Part shown: positions 1 through 8,483 of the stretch, piece by piece
Layout of the letters: each line of letters starts with the position of its first letter
How positions within the stretch are numbered: the stretch's first letter is position 1
From: Halopseudomonas maritima
GTDB taxonomy: Bacteria; Pseudomonadota; Gammaproteobacteria; Pseudomonadales; Pseudomonadaceae
Direction: 5' to 3'
NCBI RefSeq assembly: GCF_021545785.1
Contig: NZ_CP079801.1
Span: forward strand, 2,972,001 to 3,036,000
DNA: 64,000 bases
Position numbers and translations under genes: made by a program
Notes under the pieces: generated by a model
Seen by the model: the letters and a program-made list of their open reading frames with translations, nothing else
Told to the model about the DNA's origin: nothing
The model's database searches: none

Positions 1-1
1 A

Positions 2-706
2 AGCGGGCGACTATTTGCTGATCTGGAGGCCGTGTTTGGGCTAGAGGGTGAGTTGATCACCTACAGCCCCATCAGCAGCGTGCATAAGGTCTGGGTCGGC
101 GATAGGCACTATTACGTCAAGCGCTATACCAAGAATGGCAAGGGCCTCAAGCAGTATCTGGGGCGTTGGCGTGTGCAGGCAGAGTGGGAGAACCTGCTGC
201 GCTTTCACGCCTGGGGGATACCCTCGGTTCAGGTGGTGGCGTTTGGCCTTGAACGCCGAGCTGGGCGTTTCGTTCGTGGCGCGCTGGTCACAGAAGACCT
301 GCCAGCCACGCGCGACCTGGCAGATCTCGCCGTAAACGCGGATGTGCGCCTGCGTAGACTTGACTGGGTAAGGCACGTTTCTCTTCAGGTCGCGCGGGCC
401 ACCCGCATGATGCACGATCAAGGCTTTACCCATAATGACCTGAAGTGGCGTAACCTGCTGGTAGATGATCAGGCGCTGGCCAACGTCTACCTGATTGATT
501 GCCCGGCTGGCAGCTTCTGGTGGGGCCCCATGCTGCGGTATCGCATCATCAAGGACCTGGCCTGTCTCGACAAGCTGGCCAAGCATCACCTCAGCCGCAG
601 CAGGCGGCTGGCTTTCTATAAGATGTATCTGGGCAAAGCTCGCCTGGGCAGCGAGGACCGTAAGCAGCTGCGTGCGATCCTCGCGTTTTTCGAGGGACGA
701 GAATGA
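2..706 (+). CDS. wapP: LPS core kinase, WapP-like (5' end outside window)
   Basis: Member of the lipopolysaccharide kinase (Kdo/WaaP-InaA) family, cytoplasmic enzymes that phosphorylate inner-core sugars. The frame is open to the left window edge, so the true start is probably upstream. A GTG at 32 exists, but the GGAGG at 25-29 is only 2 nt from it, too close to serve it. Counting from that GTG, the ATP-binding lysine is K30 in YYVKRY. The catalytic loop HNDLKWRN lies at about 134-141 and the metal-binding aspartate in LIDCP at 156, so the kinase core looks intact. The gene overlaps the next kinase by 4 bp, implying translational coupling. The symbol rests on resemblance and synteny with PAO1 PA5008 from memory; which heptose is the target cannot be read from sequence. 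Confidence 0.85.
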   Translation, partial: SGRLFADLEAVFGLEGELITYSPISSVHKVWVGDRHYYVKRYTKNGKGLKQYLGRWRVQAEWENLLRFHAWGIPSVQVVAFGLERRAGRFVRGALVTEDLPATRDLADLAVNADVRLRRLDWVRHVSLQVARATRMMHDQGFTHNDLKWRNLLVDDQALANVYLIDCPAGSFWWGPMLRYRIIKDLACLDKLAKHHLSRSRRLAFYKMYLGKARLGSEDRKQLRAILAFFEGRE

Positions 707-1479
707 CCCGCAAGACCTTTATTGCTGTCAACGCACACGAAGTACTACAGCGCCACGGACTCGACTCGATGGACGCATTGTGGGCGCTACAGCTCGAGGC
801 TGTGGATGTGCCAAATACCGGCAGGGGAGGTTGGAGCAGTGTGCACCGGCTGGAGCTGGACGACGCCAACGGTACGTCGCAACACTTCTATCTCAAGCGC
901 CAGGAAAACCACTGCACGCGCACATTGCATCGCCCCCTGGGTGAACCGACCTTTGCCCGCGAGTTCCGCGCGATCCAGCAGTACGCCCGCGAGGGTATTC
1001 CCGCGCTGGAGGCGGCCTTCTTTGCCGAGCGCCGTGTTGATGGCCGCGCGCAGGCGGTTTTGCTGACCCGCGCGTTGGATGACTATGCGCCGCTGGATGA
1101 ATGGTTTGCGCGCTGGGACAGGCTCGCCGTTGAGGATGTTCGCATGCTGATTCGCTCGGCGGCGGCGCTGGTGCGAGCACTGCACAACGCCGATCGCATT
1201 CACAACTGCCTGTATCCCAAGCATGTGTTTCTCAAGTTACATACTGATGGCGCCGGCGCCCGTTTTATCGATCTAGAAAAAACCCGCCGCGCGCTGTTCG
1301 GCGAGCGTGATCGCATTCGGGATCTTGAAACCCTGCACCGACGCAGCGCCGAGCCCAGTCGCAGTCAGCGCCTGCGCTTCGTGCTGGCCTATCTGGGCAA
1401 GACGCGGCTGGATGATGAGGCGCGCCGTTTCATCAACCGGCTGTTGCAGCGTAGTGCCGGCAAGGGAGCCCGCGCGTGA
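703..1479 (+). CDS. wapQ: LPS core kinase-like protein, WapQ-like, atypical catalytic loop
   Basis: 258-residue protein of the same lipopolysaccharide kinase superfamily, second in a row of three. K65 (FYLKRQ) matches the ATP lysine and E87 the helix-C glutamate. The catalytic loop reads HNCLYPKH at about 167-174, with cysteine (C169) where the HxD aspartate normally sits. The DFG-like segment is FIDLEK at about 188-193, which keeps an aspartate. The start ATG overlaps the previous stop as ATGA, and the end overlaps the next GTG the same way, so the three kinases form one translationally coupled unit. The family assignment is secure. Whether it phosphorylates core heptose or is a pseudokinase is open, given the loop. 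The symbol follows PAO1 PA5007 from memory. Confidence 0.8.
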   Translation: MTRKTFIAVNAHEVLQRHGLDSMDALWALQLEAVDVPNTGRGGWSSVHRLELDDANGTSQHFYLKRQENHCTRTLHRPLGEPTFAREFRAIQQYAREGIPALEAAFFAERRVDGRAQAVLLTRALDDYAPLDEWFARWDRLAVEDVRMLIRSAAALVRALHNADRIHNCLYPKHVFLKLHTDGAGARFIDLEKTRRALFGERDRIRDLETLHRRSAEPSRSQRLRFVLAYLGKTRLDDEARRFINRLLQRSAGKGARA

Positions 1480-2897
1480 GTCTGCAAGCCCGGCTGCGAG
1501 CTGCCGGCCGCGAGCCGCCGTTGCCATGTGACTTCACGCTGCCGCAAGGTCCTGTGCGGGTGTTGCGTTGGCTGCGCGTGTTGCCGGGCAAGCGACTGGT
1601 CGCAGAGGTAGACTGCGCCGGTCAGCCTGGGTTGCTGAAACTGTTTATTGCCGCTGGCGCGGAGCGCCATTGCCAGCGTGAGGTCGACGGGCTACTGGCG
1701 TTGCAGGCCCAGGGCGTTACCACGCCTGCGTTGTTGGGACACGGGGCGTTGCCTGACGGCGGGCACTATGTCCTGACCGCTTATTTGGCCGGAGCGAGTA
1801 CGCTGCAGCAGTGCTGGGAGCTTTTGAATAGTCGTGCACCCGGCGATAGCGGGGCGATGGCGTTGCTGGGACAGGCGCTGGCGCTGATCGCCGCGATGCA
1901 CCGCGCCGGCCTGGTGCAGACCGATCTGCATCTGGGCAATTTTCTGCTGCACGAGCGACTGCTGTACGTCATTGATGGTGATGCGGTTGAGGGCTTGTCA
2001 CCCGGCCAGCCGCTGACCGCCGCGCAGGCTGAAGACAACCTGGCGATCTTCCTGGCCCAGCTTGATCCTGAATGGGACGCGCTGGGGGAGCTGTTGCTGG
2101 TCGACTATCTGCAGCACAATCCCCTGGCCCTCAACCCGGACCGCCTGGCTCAGCTGGTGGCGCAGGTGCGTCAGCGCCGGCTGGATGACTACCTGGGCAA
2201 GACCCTGCGCGATTGCACGACCTTTGCGGTGCGTCGCAGCTGGTCACGTTTTTGTGCGGCGCTGCGCAGCGAAGTGGACAGCCTCAGCGCCTTGCTTGCG
2301 CGCCCGGATGACGCTCTGGCCGCGCAGCCGCTACTCAAGGATGGCGGTAGCAGTACGGTTGGGCGCACGTGTGTTCAGGGCCGCGAGCTGGTCATCAAGC
2401 GCTACAATATCAAGAGCTTTGGCCACTGGCTGAAGCGTTTTTGGCGCCCCACACGTGCCTGGCACTCCTGGCTGGCAGCGCACCGGCTGCAGTTTCTCGG
2501 GATTGCCACGCCGGCGCCACTGGCGATGATTGAACAGCGCTTTGGTCCCTTGCGTCACCGCGCCTGGCTGGTTACCGAGTATTGCGGCGGGGTCGACCTG
2601 TTGCGTTACCTGGGCGAGGATGGACAGCATCTACCTGCGCCAGAGGTGGCTGATGCCTTGCTTGCCGTGTTTGATCAACTGGTGCAGGCACGCATCAGTC
2701 ACGGTGACTTCAAAGCGACCAACCTGCTTTGGCATGCTGGGCGTGTGTGGCTGATTGACCTGGACGCGATGCAGGCACATCGCAGCGAGCGCAGCTGGCA
2801 GGCAGCCTGGCAGCGTGACCGTCAGCGCTTTGTGCGCAACTGGCCTGCCGAGAGCCCGCTGGCTGCATGGCTGGATGAGCGCCTGCCGCGAGGCTGA
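1476..2897 (+). CDS. Tandem-domain LPS kinase-like protein (PA5006-like)
   Basis: 473 residues with two kinase-like domains in one chain. Domain 1 (about 25-200) has the lysine in LLKLF near 55, a catalytic loop TDLHLGN at 149-155 and IDGD at 166-169. Domain 2 (about 285-460) has VIKRY at 306-310, HGDFKATN at 409-416 and LIDLD at 426-430. Both keep the HxD-type aspartate and an IDxD metal site, so both could be active. The start is GTG at 1476, sharing GTGA with the previous stop. Its position as third kinase of the inner-core group and the resemblance to PAO1 PA5006 (from memory) suggest a role in LPS-core phosphorylation. The substrates of the two domains are unknown. Confidence 0.85.
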   Translation: MSLQARLRAAGREPPLPCDFTLPQGPVRVLRWLRVLPGKRLVAEVDCAGQPGLLKLFIAAGAERHCQREVDGLLALQAQGVTTPALLGHGALPDGGHYVLTAYLAGASTLQQCWELLNSRAPGDSGAMALLGQALALIAAMHRAGLVQTDLHLGNFLLHERLLYVIDGDAVEGLSPGQPLTAAQAEDNLAIFLAQLDPEWDALGELLLVDYLQHNPLALNPDRLAQLVAQVRQRRLDDYLGKTLRDCTTFAVRRSWSRFCAALRSEVDSLSALLARPDDALAAQPLLKDGGSSTVGRTCVQGRELVIKRYNIKSFGHWLKRFWRPTRAWHSWLAAHRLQFLGIATPAPLAMIEQRFGPLRHRAWLVTEYCGGVDLLRYLGEDGQHLPAPEVADALLAVFDQLVQARISHGDFKATNLLWHAGRVWLIDLDAMQAHRSERSWQAAWQRDRQRFVRNWPAESPLAAWLDERLPRG

Positions 2898-2930
2898 ACT
2901 TCATTTTTGACTGAATAGACGAGGACTACC

Positions 2931-4679
2931 GTGGGACTTACCGTATTGGGCCTTTCCGGCGCACTGAGTCACGACCCCTCCGCCGCACTTTATATCGACG
3001 GCAAGCTGATTGCGGCCGTTGAGGAAGAGCGTTTCGTGCGCGACAAGCACGCCAAGAACAGAATGCCCTACGAGTCCGCCAAGTTCTGTCTTGAGCAGGC
3101 CGGTATTCAGCCGGCGGATGTGGATATCGTCTGTATCCCCTTTGCCCCGATCAGCCTGTTTGGCAGCAACGCCCGTTGGCACTACGCCAAGCGCTATTGG
3201 TATGCGCCTGATCGTTCGCTCGATGCCATCCTGACCGGTAACCGCCGTTTCAAGCGTTACCGCAAGAAGATCCTTTGGTGTCTGGAACAACTGGGTTTTG
3301 ATGCCAAGAAAGTCCGTCTTGAGCCGGTTGAGCATCACCTGGCGCATGCCTCCAGCGCCTACCACTGCTCGGGTTTCACCGAGAAGACGGCGATCCTGGG
3401 GATCGACGGCAAGGGTGAGTACGCCACCACCTTCTTCGGCTGGGGTGAAAACGGCAAGATCCACAAGATCAAAGAGTTCTACGACCCGGATTCGCTCGGC
3501 GGTCTGTATGGTGCGATCACCGAATACCTCGGCTTCGAGATGCTCGACGGTGAGTTCAAGGTCATGGGCATGGCGCCCTACGGTGACGCCGCCAAGTACG
3601 ATTTCTCCCGCTTGGCCACGTTCGAAAACGGCGAGCTGATCATCAACACCGATTACGCCAACGTTATTGGCTTCCGCCGTTACAAGGAAAAGGGCAAGGG
3701 CTACTATTTCTCGCCCAAGCTGATCGAATGGCTGGGGCCCAAGCGTGAAGGCGACATCGCTGATGACCCCTACATCCATTACGCGGCGGCCATGCAAGCG
3801 CTATTCGAGAAGCTGGCGCTGGAGATGATCGACTACTATCTCGGCGACATTCTCAAGGAAACCGGTCGCCTGGCCTTTGCCGGTGGCTGTGCCCTGAACG
3901 TCAAACTCAATCAACGCATTATTGCGCGCCCGGACGTGAAAGAGCTGTTCGTACAGCCGGCTTCTGGTGATGCTGGGACTGCGGTTGGCGCTGCCTCGTA
4001 CATTTCGGTCAAGAACGGCGTGCCCGTCGAGAAGATGGAACACGTCTATCTTGGCCCCTCTTACAGCAACGAAGACATCATCGCTGCCTGCGCGCGCCAC
4101 CCGAACCAGCCGCAGTGGCAGAAGATCGATGACGTACCCCAGGAAATCGCCAAGGTGCTGGTCGAGGGCAACCCGGTTGCCTGGTTCCAGGGCCGCATGG
4201 AATTCGGCCCGCGCGCTCTGGGTGGGCGCTCCATTATTGGCTGCCCCAGCGTTGCCGGTGTGGCCGACCGTATCAACGAGCAGATCAAGTTCCGCGAGCG
4301 TTGGCGGCCGTTCTGCCCGTCCATGCTCGATACCGTGGCGCCGCAGATGCTCAGTGTTGATCATCCGTCACCCTTCATGACCTTCACCTTTGACGTCAAG
4401 GAAGGCTGGGCTGAACGCGTGCCAGAGGTGGTACACGAGGACGGCACCGCCCGAGCCCAGGTGCTCAAGCGTGACTACAATCCGCGCTACTACGACTTGA
4501 TGAAAGAGCTGGAAGTCATGACGGGCAATGGCGTGGTGCTCAACACCTCGCTTAATCGTCGTGGTGAGCCCATGGTGTGCTCGCCGACCGATGCGCTGAA
4601 CATGTTTTTTGGGTCTGACCTGCAGTTCTTGATCATGGAAGATATTCTGGTGATGAAGGCTAAGGGCGGCGGGAACTGA
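2931..4679 (+). CDS. Carbamoyltransferase (NodU/CmcH family), LPS core
   Basis: 582-residue O-carbamoyltransferase that would move a carbamoyl group from carbamoyl phosphate, via carbamoyl-adenylate, onto a sugar hydroxyl. The N-terminal half is a Kae1-like ASKHA domain starting with LGLSGALSHDPSAAL and containing the metal-binding cluster HHLAHASSAY at about 135-144. Other family blocks are GGCALNVKLNQ and, in the C-terminal domain, QGRMEFGPRALGGRSI. Length fits the family. The GTG start at 2931 is preceded by GAGGA at 2921-2925. It follows the core kinases, as PAO1 PA5005 (wapO in some papers) does. In Pseudomonas LPS the known product is 7-O-carbamoyl heptose in the inner core, so that role is inferred here. 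Confidence 0.9.
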   Translation: MGLTVLGLSGALSHDPSAALYIDGKLIAAVEEERFVRDKHAKNRMPYESAKFCLEQAGIQPADVDIVCIPFAPISLFGSNARWHYAKRYWYAPDRSLDAILTGNRRFKRYRKKILWCLEQLGFDAKKVRLEPVEHHLAHASSAYHCSGFTEKTAILGIDGKGEYATTFFGWGENGKIHKIKEFYDPDSLGGLYGAITEYLGFEMLDGEFKVMGMAPYGDAAKYDFSRLATFENGELIINTDYANVIGFRRYKEKGKGYYFSPKLIEWLGPKREGDIADDPYIHYAAAMQALFEKLALEMIDYYLGDILKETGRLAFAGGCALNVKLNQRIIARPDVKELFVQPASGDAGTAVGAASYISVKNGVPVEKMEHVYLGPSYSNEDIIAACARHPNQPQWQKIDDVPQEIAKVLVEGNPVAWFQGRMEFGPRALGGRSIIGCPSVAGVADRINEQIKFRERWRPFCPSMLDTVAPQMLSVDHPSPFMTFTFDVKEGWAERVPEVVHEDGTARAQVLKRDYNPRYYDLMKELEVMTGNGVVLNTSLNRRGEPMVCSPTDALNMFFGSDLQFLIMEDILVMKAKGGGN

Positions 4680-4682
4680 CCC

Positions 4683-5783
4683 ATGGCAGCCGATGGCGTT
4701 GTCTACTTTTCCAAGATGTTCCAGGCTGTTCCCCACCTGGCGCAGGTGGCGCGTGCGCTTCCAGGTACCTTTGTGTCCAGTCGTGTCTCTACGCTGCGCG
4801 CTTTTCAGCGCCTGTATCCTGACCTTGACCTAGCACGTTACTCCAAGCGTTTCGGGTTTCTGGTACGCGGTAATCGCTTATTGAAGGGCGCCGGCGCCAT
4901 TGTGACCGGCTCCCCTTATGGCAGCTTTTTGAAGCCTTACGCGGCGAAAAAGGCCACGGTGTTTCATGGTACCTACATGATGCTCAGCAAGGATGCCTTG
5001 CTGCGCAACAGTCACTTTGACCTGCTGTGCGTCATCGGTCCGCGAATGAAAGGCATGCTGGAGCGCTTCCCTGAAGCAGAGCGGCTGAACATTGTCGATA
5101 CCGGCTTCCTGCCGTTTTGCGAATACCCTGAGCGTTCGGCTCAGCAACGCGCGGCGGTATTGCAGCGTCTGGGCCTCGACCCGCAGCGTCAGACAGTGCT
5201 GTACACCTCCAGCCGGCGCGGGTTTGGCTCATGGCAGCGCGCAGCTGAGCAATTGGTGAGTACGGCGCCGCCGCATTTCAATTTGATCCTGCGTCCTCAT
5301 CCGAGCCAGTCGTTGACTTCTCGCCGCGCCGACAGGGACAGCTTCAAGCGAGTGCGCGCTCTGATTCAGGCACGAGGCAATGCCTTTCTGGATTTGAGTG
5401 AATGCGCGCTGTCCGAGGTGCTGTCTGTCTCGGATCTGGTGGTCTCGGATGCCAACTCGCCCAGCGAAGAGGCGCTGTTTTATGATATTCCGCAGTTGAT
5501 GATAGAAACGCCCGAATGCTCGCGAGACGTCATACGCCAGATTGGCGAGCGTGAAGCCATGCATCCCGACGACCTGTCGCAGTTGCTGACGCTGTATGAT
5601 TGCGGTCCTAATCTGTATATCGGTGATCAGACACCGGATTTTTCAACTGTACTGGACAGGGCCCTGACCGATCAGACTGCCTATGCCGCCCAGCGTGAGG
5701 GTTATTTCTCCTGGGTGTTTGGCTCTCGTGATCGCATGGCCAACGAGCGGGTCGCTCGTGCCATCCAAACGCATCTGCTCTGA
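4683..5783 (+). CDS. GT-B fold transferase, CDP-glycerol glycerophosphotransferase-like
   Basis: 366 residues, no signal peptide or membrane segment. The C-terminal half carries blocks typical of the CDP-glycerol glycerophosphotransferase/GT-B superfamily: VLYTSSRRG near 177, LILRPHPSQ near 205, then DLVVSDANSPSEEALFYDIP near 255-275. The last resembles the nucleotide-sugar or CDP-alditol binding end of those enzymes. The N-terminal half is less recognisable (ATVFHGTYMML near 97). It starts 3 nt after the carbamoyltransferase stop and ends 11 nt before pseB, so it links the core genes to the pseudaminic acid genes. It could add glycerol phosphate or a sugar, possibly pseudaminic acid itself, to LPS. 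Sequence alone does not decide. Confidence 0.6.
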   Translation: MAADGVVYFSKMFQAVPHLAQVARALPGTFVSSRVSTLRAFQRLYPDLDLARYSKRFGFLVRGNRLLKGAGAIVTGSPYGSFLKPYAAKKATVFHGTYMMLSKDALLRNSHFDLLCVIGPRMKGMLERFPEAERLNIVDTGFLPFCEYPERSAQQRAAVLQRLGLDPQRQTVLYTSSRRGFGSWQRAAEQLVSTAPPHFNLILRPHPSQSLTSRRADRDSFKRVRALIQARGNAFLDLSECALSEVLSVSDLVVSDANSPSEEALFYDIPQLMIETPECSRDVIRQIGEREAMHPDDLSQLLTLYDCGPNLYIGDQTPDFSTVLDRALTDQTAYAAQREGYFSWVFGSRDRMANERVARAIQTHLL

Positions 5784-5794
5784 AGGGGATTCCC

Positions 5795-6793
5795 ATGCTG
5801 ACCAACAAGACCATTCTCATTACCGGCGGCACTGGCTCGTTCGGCAACACCTTTGTCCCCATGACGCTGGAGCGCTTCAATCCGAAGAAAATCATCATTT
5901 TCTCCCGTGATGAGATGAAGCAGTGGGATATGGCCAAGAAGTACGAGGGCGATCCGCGCCTGCGTTTCTTTATTGGCGATGTGCGCGACAAAGACCGCCT
6001 CTACCGGGCGCTGGATGGCGTGGACTACGTGGTCCATGCTGCCGCAACCAAGATTGTGCCGACCGCCGAGTACAACCCGTTTGAGTGCGTGAAGACCAAC
6101 ATCAACGGCGCGATGAATTTGATCGACGCCTGTATCGACAAGGGCGTCAAGGGCGTCGTTGCTCTGTCCACCGACAAGGCCAGCTCGCCGATCAACCTGT
6201 ACGGTGCGACCAAGCTGGCGTCCGACAAGATGTTTGTTGCCGGCAACTCCTACTCCGGTGAGCACGGCACCCGTTTTTCCGTTGTTCGCTACGGTAATGT
6301 CATGGGCTCGCGCGGCTCGGTCATTCCGTTCTTCATGTCGATCAAGGACAAGGGCGTGCTGCCGATCACCGATGAACGCATGACACGTTTCATGATCTCC
6401 CTGGAAGAAGGCGTTGAGCTGGTCTGGCATGCCTTTGCCGACATGGAAGGGGGCGAGATCTACGTCAAAAAGATCCCTTCGATGAAAGTGACCGATCTGG
6501 CGCGGGTGGTTGCGCCGGATGCCCGTCAGGAGGTTATCGGTATTCGCCCCGGCGAGAAGCTGCACGAGCAGATGATCAGTGCTGAAGATGCCTACTACAC
6601 CTACGAGTACCCCGAGCACTTCAAGATTCTGCCAACCATCCACGAGTGGGCTACCTGCCCTAAGCGGATCAAGGATGGCAAGAAGGTGCCCGAGGGCTTT
6701 GTCTACGCCAGTGACAACAACAGCGAGTGGATGACCGACGCTCAGTTGCAGGAGTGGATCGATGTTAACCGCGAAAAGATCGGGAGTATCTGA
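5795..6793 (+). CDS. pseB: UDP-N-acetylglucosamine 4,6-dehydratase (inverting)
   Basis: First enzyme of pseudaminic acid synthesis. It converts UDP-GlcNAc to UDP-2-acetamido-2,6-dideoxy-beta-L-arabino-hexos-4-ulose using bound NADP. It is an extended short-chain dehydrogenase/reductase of 332 residues, with the Rossmann motif GGTGSFG at 11-17, ALSTDKASSP at 123-132 and the catalytic pair in Y136-GATK140. The C-terminal block GIRPGEKLHEQMIS is typical of PseB/FlaA1. ATG at 5795 is preceded by AAGGGGA. pseC follows after 3 nt, and the rest of the pathway lies within 7 kb on the same strand. Confidence 0.96.
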   Translation: MLTNKTILITGGTGSFGNTFVPMTLERFNPKKIIIFSRDEMKQWDMAKKYEGDPRLRFFIGDVRDKDRLYRALDGVDYVVHAAATKIVPTAEYNPFECVKTNINGAMNLIDACIDKGVKGVVALSTDKASSPINLYGATKLASDKMFVAGNSYSGEHGTRFSVVRYGNVMGSRGSVIPFFMSIKDKGVLPITDERMTRFMISLEEGVELVWHAFADMEGGEIYVKKIPSMKVTDLARVVAPDARQEVIGIRPGEKLHEQMISAEDAYYTYEYPEHFKILPTIHEWATCPKRIKDGKKVPEGFVYASDNNSEWMTDAQLQEWIDVNREKIGSI

Positions 6794-6796
6794 TAG

Positions 6797-7957
6797 ATGA
6801 TCCCCTACGGACGCCAGGAGATCAGCGAGCAGGATATCGAGGCGGTGGTTGCTGTCCTGCGCTCGGATTTTCTGACGCAAGGCCCCATGGTGCCGCAGTT
6901 TGAACAGGCGCTGGCCAGCAAGGTCGGTGCGACCCACGCGGTGGCGGTCAACAGTGCGACCTCGGCGCTGCATATCGCCTGTCTGGCATTGGAGCTGGGG
7001 CTGGGCGACTGGCTGTGGACCACTCCGGTAACCTTTGTGGCATCGGCCAACTGCGCTCTTTACTGTGGGGCGCAGGTGGATTTTGTCGACATCGATCCGC
7101 GTACCTACAACCTGTGCCCGGTGGCGCTTGAGCACAAGCTGGTTGAGGCCGAGAAGCAAGGGCGGCTGCCCAAGGTGGTGGTGGCGGTGCATTTGTGCGG
7201 CCAGCCCTGTGACATGCAGGCCATCGGCGCGCTGGCCAAACGCTTCGGCTTTGCCGTGATCGAGGATGCCTCGCACGCCATCGGCGGGCGCTATCAGGGT
7301 GACTATGTTGGTAGCGGTCGCTTCAGCGACATCACTATTTTCAGTTTTCATCCGGTGAAAATCATTACCAGCGCCGAAGGCGGTATGGCGGTCACCAATG
7401 ATGAAACGCTCGCGGAGCGCATGGCGCTGTACCGCAGTCACGGTATTACCCGTGATCCGTCGCTGATGGTCGGTGAATCCGACGGGCCCTGGTATTACCA
7501 GCAGATCGAGCTGGGCTTCAATTACCGCATGACCGAGCTGCAGGCGGCGCTGGGCGTCAGCCAGCTGGCTCGGCTGGACGACTTTGTTGCTCGCCGCCAC
7601 GCGCTCGCCCGCCGCTATGACCAGTTGCTGGCAGCGCTGCCCGTCACCTGTCCCTGGCAACACGCCGACAGTTACTCCGGTCTGCATCTCTACCCAATCC
7701 GTCTGCAGCTGGAGAAGATTGCCTTGAGCCACCGTGAGGTCTTCGAGCAGCTGCGTGAGCGTGGTATCGGGGTGAATCTGCACTACATTCCGGTACACAC
7801 CCAGCCGTATTACTCGGCCATGGGCTTTGCTGCCGACGATTTTCCGCAATCGATGGCGTATTACCGAGAAGCTATCAGCTTGCCGATGTACCACTCTCTG
7901 ACTGAAGCGCAGCAGGATGAAGTGGTCGCGACGCTGACTGAGGTCTGCCATGGCTGA
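6797..7957 (+). CDS. pseC: UDP-4-amino-4,6-dideoxy-N-acetyl-beta-L-altrosamine transaminase
   Basis: Second pseudaminic acid enzyme, a PLP-dependent DegT/DnrJ/EryC1/StrS aminotransferase that aminates C4 of the PseB product. It has 386 residues. The PLP lysine is K188 in SFHPVK, followed by TSAEGGM, and the EDASHAIG block lies at 156-163. The opening MIPYGRQEI and the FLTQGP block are hallmarks of PseC rather than of LegC or PglE. The start is 3 nt after pseB, and the end overlaps the following acetyltransferase by 8 bp, so the two are coupled. Confidence 0.96.
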   Translation: MIPYGRQEISEQDIEAVVAVLRSDFLTQGPMVPQFEQALASKVGATHAVAVNSATSALHIACLALELGLGDWLWTTPVTFVASANCALYCGAQVDFVDIDPRTYNLCPVALEHKLVEAEKQGRLPKVVVAVHLCGQPCDMQAIGALAKRFGFAVIEDASHAIGGRYQGDYVGSGRFSDITIFSFHPVKIITSAEGGMAVTNDETLAERMALYRSHGITRDPSLMVGESDGPWYYQQIELGFNYRMTELQAALGVSQLARLDDFVARRHALARRYDQLLAALPVTCPWQHADSYSGLHLYPIRLQLEKIALSHREVFEQLRERGIGVNLHYIPVHTQPYYSAMGFAADDFPQSMAYYREAISLPMYHSLTEAQQDEVVATLTEVCHG

Positions 7958-8483
7958 ACTCGCCACCGAGCGTGTCTACCTGCGCCCGTTGAGTGCACAA
8001 GATGCCACCCAGACCTATGCGGACTGGATGAATGATCCGCAGGTGAACCAGTACCTCGAGACCCGGCACAGTCCGCAGAGCGTTGAAAGCTGTCGTGCGT
8101 TTATCGAGCACTGCAATGCGGACCCGGCCAGCCATCTGTTCGGCATCTTCCTGCGACAGGGCGATCGACACGTGGGCAACGTCAAGTTGGGCTTCGTCAA
8201 CAGCCACTACCAGCGCGGTCAGGTCAGCCTTTTTATTGGCGACAAGGCATGTTGGGGACAAGGGCTGTCCAGTGAGGTCGTGCGTTTGATTACGGCCTAT
8301 GGCTTCGATTCGCTGGGTTTGCATCGGCTGGAGGCTGGCTGCTACGAGGATAATCTGGCGTCGCTGCGTATCTTCCTCAAGGCCGGTTACACGGTGGAGG
8401 GTTTCATGCGCGAGCATGTCACCCTGAACGGTCGACGTATGGGCTGTTTCTGGCTCGGGAAACTGCACAATGAGCATGCGTGA
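7950..8483 (+). CDS. GNAT-family N-acetyltransferase (RimJ/RimL type) in pse operon
   Basis: 177-residue acetyl-CoA-dependent acetyltransferase of the RimJ/RimL group. The opening LATERVYLRPL, the acetyl-CoA loop around WGQGLSSEVV and the end RIFLKAGYTVEGFMREH are typical. It is distinct from the canonical PseH encoded at 12478-12993, so the operon has two acetyltransferases. It overlaps pseC by 8 bp and the next gene by 14 bp. The likely role is an extra N- or O-acylation of the nonulosonic acid or an intermediate. It may act together with the aminotransferase domain encoded at 10077-11381, which could create a new amine. The substrate is inferred from position only. Confidence 0.8.
   Translation: MAELATERVYLRPLSAQDATQTYADWMNDPQVNQYLETRHSPQSVESCRAFIEHCNADPASHLFGIFLRQGDRHVGNVKLGFVNSHYQRGQVSLFIGDKACWGQGLSSEVVRLITAYGFDSLGLHRLEAGCYEDNLASLRIFLKAGYTVEGFMREHVTLNGRRMGCFWLGKLHNEHA

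Noticed and set aside
5702..7966. 754-codon open frame on the minus strand opposite pseB and pseC
   Set aside because: Composition (rich in His, Arg, Gln, Val) is that of the antisense frame of high-GC genes, and pseB/pseC on the plus strand are unmistakable.
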